DNA from: an uncultured Anaerolineales bacterium | GTDB lineage: Bacteria > Chloroflexota > Anaerolineae > UBA4142 | Direction of reading: 5' to 3' | DNA: 35,988 bases | Assembly: GCA_903825565.1 (NCBI GenBank) | Contig: CAIKBD010000136.1 | Location: 1-35,988 of the forward strand | Shown here: piece by piece, positions 31,746 through 35,988 of the stretch | Layout of the letters: every line of letters begins with the position of its first letter | How positions within the stretch are numbered: the stretch's first letter is position 1 | Translations under genes and position numbers: made by a program | Notes under the pieces: model-generated | What the model was told of the DNA's origin: nothing | What the model saw: the letters and a program-made list of their open reading frames with translations, nothing else | The model's database searches: none

Positions 31746-31907
31746 ATGAAAAAGCAAACGATGAAAAAACAATTGCGTGTGCAAACCCAGGTGCGCGCCG
31801 GTGCAGACCGATGCGAAATTTGTAAACTGAGTTGCCTGTTCGAGCCGAGGGATGAAAACCGCGAGCGTTGCAACAACAGTTGTAATCAAACGGCATGTCG
31901 CAAATAA
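31746..31907 (+). CDS. Tagged six-cysteine helical-hairpin peptide (31746)
   Basis: 53 residues. MKKQTMKKQ plus the motif LRVQTQVRAG precede a six-Cys core CEICKLSC...CNNSCNQTAC, framework CX2CX3C-X11-CX3CX4C. This matches the 30533 peptide in Cys spacing but little else. Such spacing fits two antiparallel helices linked by disulfides. The ribosome site is weak (AAAGAGAAG) 5 bases upstream. The second ATG (codon 6) could be an alternative start. The Cys framework, kept while other residues change, suggests selection on the fold with diversifying surface residues. Confidence 0.8.
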   Translation: MKKQTMKKQLRVQTQVRAGADRCEICKLSCLFEPRDENRERCNNSCNQTACRK

Positions 31908-31970
31908 CAAGCTCCGCCTGTTTTTAGGGTGTGGCAAGAAAAGCCGAAAGCAAAATAAAGAGTAGCCCAA

Positions 31971-32114
31971 ATGAAAACACCAACCGCCAAAAAACAATTA
32001 CGTGTGCAAACCCAGATACGCGCAGGTGTGACACGCGCCGAATGCATTAAAAAATGTCCACGACACGAAGCCACTCTATTCAAAGCGTGCCAAGCCAAGT
32101 GTCCGAGCGTGTAA
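31971..32114 (+). CDS. Tagged twin-CX3C peptide (31971)
   Basis: 47 residues. MKTPTAKKQ and the motif LRVQTQIRAG are followed by a 28-residue core ECIKKC...ACQAKC, a twin CX3C with a 10-residue spacer. This is the Cys layout of alpha-hairpinin peptides and of CHCH/small-Tim proteins, though homology is not claimed. No strong ribosome site is seen (AAAGAGTAGCCCAA). It is the last tagged gene before the long amidase gene. Confidence 0.75.
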   Translation: MKTPTAKKQLRVQTQIRAGVTRAECIKKCPRHEATLFKACQAKCPSV

Positions 32115-32152
32115 AAAAATTGTGCTTGAACTTTCAAAATCCAGGGTAAAAA

Positions 32153-35086
32153 ATGAAACCGTCTCTAATCCTGTGGCTGGGCATACTGATATTGCTGTCT
32201 GCACTGTTAATGCTCGGCGTTGACACCACGTTGGCGCAAACCTCGAATGAAGCGATGCTGTGCTTTCTCCGCAACGGCGAGGTCGCGTGCATCCATCGCC
32301 CACTAAATGTTTCCGGCAATCTATCCACCCGCCTGCAAACGACCTTGCAAGCGTTGGTCGCTGGTCCCACGCCAACGGAACGCGCCGCCGGTTTGTCGTC
32401 GGCGATTCCGGCGGGCGCGACGCTCGCCCAGGTCAACGTCGGCGGCGTCGGCGTCAACGTCATGCTGGTCCTGCCCGAAACATTTTTGCGCCAGACGCTC
32501 AATGCGTCCATCTCCGATCAGCTCGTCGCGCAAATCGTTCAGACGGTTTATCCGTTTCGCGCCGAGTTGCGAACGGCGGCGGGCATTCGCGCAGGCGCGG
32601 TGAATGATCGGCTCATCGTTCACGTGCTCGTCCAAGACCCCTGGGATGCCGCGCATCCATTCCGCGACCTGGCTTTATATTTGAACGAAAATCCAATCGT
32701 GCGTAAAGGGAGCGTGGCGATACCCAGGTCGCCGGCTCGCGCAACCTCGTCGCTCGCCGGCAAAGCGATCTATCTCAGCGCGGGGCACGGCTATTACTGG
32801 CATGCGGGTTATGCCAAGTGGCTCACGCAACGACCGGTCTGGGACGACCTGGTGGAAGATTTCAATAATGCCGAAGTGGTCAACCAATATCTCATTCCGT
32901 ACCTCCGCAATGCCGGCGCAGATGTGTTCACCGTCCGCGAACGCGACATGAACACGACTGAAATCACGGCAACACTCACCTCGCCCGGTTATGCGGAAAC
33001 CGGAACCTGGGTGAATGGAACCGATCCCATTACCAAATCAACCTTGCTCTTTCCCTGGCATTACGCCAGCACGAATGCAACCGCAACCGCCACGGCGACC
33101 TGGATAATTACGCCCACGCAAACCGCGCGCTATACACTTTATGCCTGGTACGTGGATGGCGCGAATCGCGCGCCCGACGCGCGCTATCGCATCGAATCGG
33201 CGAGCGGCGTGGTTGACTTGCAGGTAGACCAAACGGTTCACGGCATGACCTGGCGTCCGATTGGCGTGGTGGCGTTGTATGCCAATCAGCCCGTCCGCAT
33301 CACGCTGTCGAATGTTTCGGCGGTGGCGGGGCGCGTGGTCACGGCAGGCGCGGTCCGCATCGGCGGCGGCATGGGCAGTATCCTGGGAAGCACGAGTCCG
33401 ACGACGAGTGGGCGTCCGCGTTATGAAGAAGCGTCGCGGTACTGGGCACAGTTCCAAGGTGCGCCCACCTCGGTTTATCATCCTGGGGCGGCGAGCGATG
33501 TGACGGACGATGTGGGCACGCGCCCGCGCTATGCCGAGTGGGAACATCCGGCGGGCGAAGATGCCTTGTTCCTTTCCTGGCACACGAACGGATCGAGCAA
33601 TCACAATTCGCAAGGCACGGAATCGTACATTTACGACGGCACGCTGGGCGGCATGTGGTCGCCCGGTTCAGATTACTTGCAATACTATTTGCACACGTCG
33701 CTGGTCAATAGCATTCGGAGCGCCTGGGATCCATCCTGGGTTGATCGCGGCATGTTAGCCGCCAACTTTGGCGAAGTGCGTCCGCTCAGCACCATGCCCG
33801 GCGTGTTGATGGAAATTGCGTACCACGATAATCGCGCTGAAGCGAACGCGCTGGTTGATCCGCGCTTTGCCCAAATCACGGCGCGCGCGATGTATCAGGG
33901 CATCGTGCGTTATTTCGCCGGCCGCGATCAAACGACGCCGATCTTTTTACCCGAACCGCCCGCCGGGTTTGCCGTGCGTACTAGCGTCCCAGGTCAGGCG
34001 ACCTTGACCTGGGATGCATCGCCGACCGACGGCGATGGTCCGCTCGGCGATGCCGCTACGAGTTATCGCGTGTACACCAGCCCCGATGGTTTTGCGTGGG
34101 ATGCGGGCGTGAGTGTAGCCACCCAGGTTTACACCGTGACCGGATTGACCGCCGGTCAAATAATTTTTGCGCGCGTCACCGGCGTCAATGCCGGCGGCGA
34201 ATCCCTGCCCTCGTACACGTTGGCGGCGCGCGTCCCGACATCGGGCAATCCAGCCATTTTGTTGGTCGAAGGATACACGCGCAATGATCGCAGTAACGCC
34301 ACTTGGCAAAACGATGGCATTAGCGTCGGCGACACGATCACGACCGGACCCAGCTTGCGACTGTACGCGGATCGCACCAATCGGCAAGATTATGCGATTC
34401 AACATGGCTTGGCGATTACGCGCGCGTTCGACAGTGCGACGCGCAATATGGTGAGCAATGGCAGTGTGAGTTTGAATCGTTACGCGGTGGTGGCGTGGAT
34501 GGCGGGCGAAGAGAGTTCCTCGTCCGAGTCTATTCCGATTGGCGCGGGACCGCTGGCGTTGACCGACGTGGAGCAATCCTTGCTTGCCAATTTTGTGGCG
34601 CGCGGCGGGTCGCTCTTGATGAGTGGTTCGGAAATTGGGCGCGACCTGGTGATGCAAAACCAGGGCGCGGCGTTTTATCGTGACACGCTCAAGGCATTTT
34701 ATCAGGGGAGTGATGCGATGAAACTCAATCCGCCCGATCCCTATCCCAACAAATTGTATCCAGTGCCCGGTGGAATTTTCGCGGGCATGGGCATATTCTA
34801 TTTTGATAATGGGACGCACGAAATCTACAACGCCGACCGCGTAGATTATTTTCTGCCCCTGCCCGAGGACCGTCGTGCGCGTTCGGCGTTGACGTATCAA
34901 GCCGCGATTGGTAGCGCCGCGTTGACCTGGAATTCGGGCGTGTGCGCGCGCGTGGTCTACCTGGCTTTTCCCATCGAGACGATTTATCCAGCCGAGACGC
35001 GCGCCGAGGTCATGCGCCGCGCGCTCGATTTTCTGTCGCCGTGCCAGCAATCCTGGGTCGAGTACTTGCCGTTGATTCGGCGATAG
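32153..35086 (+). CDS. Secreted N-acetylmuramoyl-L-alanine amidase, multidomain
   Basis: 977 residues. A signal peptide (LWLGILILLSALLMLGV, cut near ALAQT) is followed by a GerMN-like domain (LQTTLQALVAGPTPTERAAGLSSAIPAGATL). An Amidase_3-type domain is split by an insertion. Zinc ligands are expected at LSAGHG (His), EDFNNAEVVNQYL (Glu), FLSWHTNG (His), and the catalytic Glu is in VLMEIAYHDN. The insertion (about 300-400) is golvesin/Xly-like (TARYTLYAWYVDGANRAPDARYRI). A fibronectin type III domain (about 605-695) and a further C-terminal domain follow, ending YLPLIRR. It should cleave peptidoglycan stem peptides outside the cell. Located inside the array, it may open the wall for export, or be the wall-level partner of the tagged LysM and CVNH-like proteins. 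Confidence 0.85.
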   Translation: MKPSLILWLGILILLSALLMLGVDTTLAQTSNEAMLCFLRNGEVACIHRPLNVSGNLSTRLQTTLQALVAGPTPTERAAGLSSAIPAGATLAQVNVGGVGVNVMLVLPETFLRQTLNASISDQLVAQIVQTVYPFRAELRTAAGIRAGAVNDRLIVHVLVQDPWDAAHPFRDLALYLNENPIVRKGSVAIPRSPARATSSLAGKAIYLSAGHGYYWHAGYAKWLTQRPVWDDLVEDFNNAEVVNQYLIPYLRNAGADVFTVRERDMNTTEITATLTSPGYAETGTWVNGTDPITKSTLLFPWHYASTNATATATATWIITPTQTARYTLYAWYVDGANRAPDARYRIESASGVVDLQVDQTVHGMTWRPIGVVALYANQPVRITLSNVSAVAGRVVTAGAVRIGGGMGSILGSTSPTTSGRPRYEEASRYWAQFQGAPTSVYHPGAASDVTDDVGTRPRYAEWEHPAGEDALFLSWHTNGSSNHNSQGTESYIYDGTLGGMWSPGSDYLQYYLHTSLVNSIRSAWDPSWVDRGMLAANFGEVRPLSTMPGVLMEIAYHDNRAEANALVDPRFAQITARAMYQGIVRYFAGRDQTTPIFLPEPPAGFAVRTSVPGQATLTWDASPTDGDGPLGDAATSYRVYTSPDGFAWDAGVSVATQVYTVTGLTAGQIIFARVTGVNAGGESLPSYTLAARVPTSGNPAILLVEGYTRNDRSNATWQNDGISVGDTITTGPSLRLYADRTNRQDYAIQHGLAITRAFDSATRNMVSNGSVSLNRYAVVAWMAGEESSSSESIPIGAGPLALTDVEQSLLANFVARGGSLLMSGSEIGRDLVMQNQGAAFYRDTLKAFYQGSDAMKLNPPDPYPNKLYPVPGGIFAGMGIFYFDNGTHEIYNADRVDYFLPLPEDRRARSALTYQAAIGSAALTWNSGVCARVVYLAFPIETIYPAETRAEVMRRALDFLSPCQQSWVEYLPLIRR

Positions 35087-35113
35087 ATATTTTCAAAACA
35101 AGGAGAAGCGAAA

Positions 35114-35296
35114 ATGAAAAAACAATTGCGTGTGCGAAGCCAGGTGCGCGCGGGATTCCGCAATAGCAACGGCGAGACCAATGCGAAAACACAACAGGCG
35201 ATCAAACTAGGAGCGTGTCAATCAGCGTGCCAAAACAGGGGTTTCGTCCGGAACTCGGACGCATGGAACACGTGTGTGAACACGTGTGTCGGATAA
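35114..35296 (+). CDS. Tagged twin-CX3C peptide (35114)
   Basis: 60 residues. MKKQ and the motif LRVRSQVRAG precede a longer core. An Asn/Thr-rich stretch leads to ACQSAC and TCVNTC, a twin CX3C with 14 residues between. AAGGAG is correctly placed, 28 bases after the amidase stop, so the two are probably cotranscribed. A hairpin-bearing spacer homologous to that at 31220 follows. Confidence 0.85.
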   Translation: MKKQLRVRSQVRAGFRNSNGETNAKTQQAIKLGACQSACQNRGFVRNSDAWNTCVNTCVG

Positions 35297-35304
35297 TCGG
35301 ACGA

Positions 35305-35340
35305 GCCGCGCATCGCATCGGAGACGATGTGGTGTGCGGT
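35305..35340. repeat. Intergenic hairpin of the array with G-U covariation
   Basis: All 16 bases of 35305-35320 can pair with 35325-35340 if four G-U pairs are allowed, around a 4-nt loop. The left arm repeats the GCCGCGCATCGCA of the 31220 hairpin, whereas the right arm has diverged only by pair-preserving changes, suggesting selection on an RNA structure. AAGGAGATGAAACA and the next ATG follow. Confidence 0.75.
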
Positions 35341-35371
35341 GCATATTCAAACAAATCAAGGAGATGAAACA

Positions 35372-35545
35372 ATGAAAAAGCCAATGACGAAAAAACAACT
35401 GCGGGTGCGCGTGAACGTGCGCGCGGGTTTTTCGGTTGAAGAGTGCAAGGGTAAATGCTATGCAAAACATACCTCAGTGCATTCGCCGTATGATTTGCAT
35501 GACTGTCTAGAGCAATGCGAATGGGGGCTTGACCCCAACAAATAA
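35372..35545 (+). CDS. Tagged twin-CX3C peptide (35372)
   Basis: 57 residues. MKKPMTKKQ plus the motif LRVRVNVRAG are followed by a core ECKGKC...DCLEQC, a twin CX3C with a 15-residue spacer, and an acidic tail. It is preceded by the conserved spacer ATTCAAACAAATCAAGGAGATGAAACA that also occurs before 30956. Leader nearly identical to other members, core unrelated outside the Cys. Confidence 0.85.
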   Translation: MKKPMTKKQLRVRVNVRAGFSVEECKGKCYAKHTSVHSPYDLHDCLEQCEWGLDPNK

Positions 35546-35613
35546 CAAGGGCGGTTCGTAGGACGAGTGCACGGATCAAGCCCTAGAAACTTTACCAACA
35601 GGAGGTAAATCCA

Positions 35614-35913
35614 ATGTCACAAAATTGTTCAAAGCTCAAACTGCGTTCGAGTGTTCGGGTTGGGGCGGTTGTGCTCTATGGCAAAACCGGCGACCAAAAC
35701 ACTGACCTGGCGTTGCGCGCGCTCGATCATCTCGGCGTGCAATACGGTTTTTCGGAATGCAACAATCCGCAAGGTTGTCTGACGCCAAACGGCATGGTGA
35801 CCGAAACACCCACCTTGACCGGCTTGCCTAAACCCAGTGACCGCTGGGAGGGACCAGGCGTGTTTGAAGGATTGGTGCGCGGATTTCTCATGATTCCGAC
35901 GAACGGTCGCTAA
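35614..35913 (+). CDS. Tagged glutaredoxin-like protein lacking the active-site Cys
   Basis: 99 residues. The motif LKLRSSVRVG (about 8-17) is followed by AVVLYGKTGDQNTDLALRALDHLGVQYGFSECNNPQGC and TETPTLTGLPKPSDRW. The order of strands and the PTLTG cis-Pro segment match the tagged glutaredoxin-like protein at 27638. However, CGWT is replaced by GDQN, so thiol-disulfide chemistry at that site is lost, and the later Cys pair (ECNNPQGC) is kept. AGGAGG precedes the ATG. It may be a binding variant. Similar two-ended placement with 27638 frames the visible array. Confidence 0.75.
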   Translation: MSQNCSKLKLRSSVRVGAVVLYGKTGDQNTDLALRALDHLGVQYGFSECNNPQGCLTPNGMVTETPTLTGLPKPSDRWEGPGVFEGLVRGFLMIPTNGR

Positions 35914-35940
35914 TCGTTTGCGCGGGATGGTCATGCCGAT

Positions 35941-35971
35941 GAGCGGCGCGAGAAATTGCATCGCGCCGCTC
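35941..35971. repeat. Intergenic hairpin of the array
   Basis: GAGCGGCGCGA (35941-35951) pairs perfectly with TCGCGCCGCTC (35961-35971), 11 bp with a 9-nt loop. It lies 27 bases after the last visible tagged gene and suggests that the array continues beyond the window. Confidence 0.7.
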
Positions 35972-35988
35972 AAAGCGCGTCCGCAAAA

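Noticed and set aside
27638-35913. Classical NHLP, double-Gly or lanthipeptide precursors
   Set aside because: No nitrile-hydratase-like leader, no GG/GA site with the usual L(-4)/L(-7)/E(-8) pattern, and no radical SAM, LanM, YcaO or cyclodehydratase gene in the window.
27638-35913. Array motif as a Sec or Tat signal
   Set aside because: The motif is strongly basic with alternating Val and Arg and has no hydrophobic core, and no member shows a twin-Arg plus hydrophobic stretch.
29317-35971. Integron cassette array with attC sites
   Set aside because: Hairpins between small genes recall attC, but no conserved core-site bulges or R-box sequences are recognisable, the same ribosome site and leader are part of the repeat, and no integron integrase is present in the window.
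1-35988. CRISPR array, rRNA or tRNA genes
   Set aside because: No regularly spaced direct repeats of 25-40 bases, and no cloverleaf or rRNA landmark sequences were recognised on either strand.

Overview
The window looks like a chromosome segment of an uncultured Chloroflexota bacterium (Anaerolineae-like). This is inferred from content: an Ugp-type sugar-phosphate transport cluster whose binding lipoprotein has an Ala/Pro/Thr-rich linker, a secreted amidase ending in a YLPLIRR-type tail of the kind I associate with Chloroflexi secreted proteins, a NarL-type histidine kinase with a 7TM sensor, and moderately high GC. Almost all genes lie on the + strand. No rRNA, tRNA or CRISPR array was seen.

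Layout. (1) 1-1425 is an insertion-sequence graveyard: a transposase tail, a large palindromic IS end, an IS110-type C-terminus and an N-terminally truncated ISAs1-type transposase. (2) 1435-15172 is a catabolic cluster. An IclR regulator has a consensus sigma70 promoter and a strong terminator. It is followed by a promoter carrying two tandem palindromic operators, then sulfatase, phosphodiesterase/alkaline-phosphatase-fold enzyme, hydroxyisobutyrate-type dehydrogenase, glycerophosphodiester phosphodiesterase, two ABC permeases, a binding lipoprotein, a second GDPD, a sugar isomerase-type TIM barrel, a ComEC-like MBL-fold lipoprotein and a LarA-like protein. Together they suggest uptake and hydrolysis of a sulfated and/or phosphodiester-linked polyol. 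No transporter ATPase is encoded here. (3) 15200-17015 holds an IS481-like element abutting the C-terminal remnant of a large serine recombinase. (4) 17346-20416 is a two-component system followed by a REP-like hairpin and a strong terminator.

(5) 20506-35971 is the unusual part. It starts with a degenerate receiver protein, an ABC exporter with a C39-peptidase-like N-terminal domain that lacks the catalytic Cys, an SPFH protein, and two pentapeptide-repeat lipoproteins around a periplasmic-binding-type lipoprotein. Then comes an array of at least 16 very small genes (several under 60 codons, two of them broken), plus a short orphan 3' copy of one. They share a 10-residue N-terminal motif of the form L-x-V-R-T-x-V-R-A-G and otherwise differ completely. 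Their downstream parts include twin-CX3C or six-Cys hairpins, glutaredoxin-like domains, a LysM domain, a cyanovirin-like domain and a CGC-type domain. Several are separated by homologous GC-rich hairpins followed by a near-identical ribosome-binding segment, as if built by repeated cassette duplication. An RDD membrane protein and a 977-residue cell-wall amidase lie inside the array.

My main hypothesis is that the shared motif is a leader or export tag that sends diverse small, mostly Cys-containing cargos through a dedicated exporter, possibly the degenerate-peptidase ABC protein at 20906. The shared motif and hairpins are seen directly. The export role is inference.
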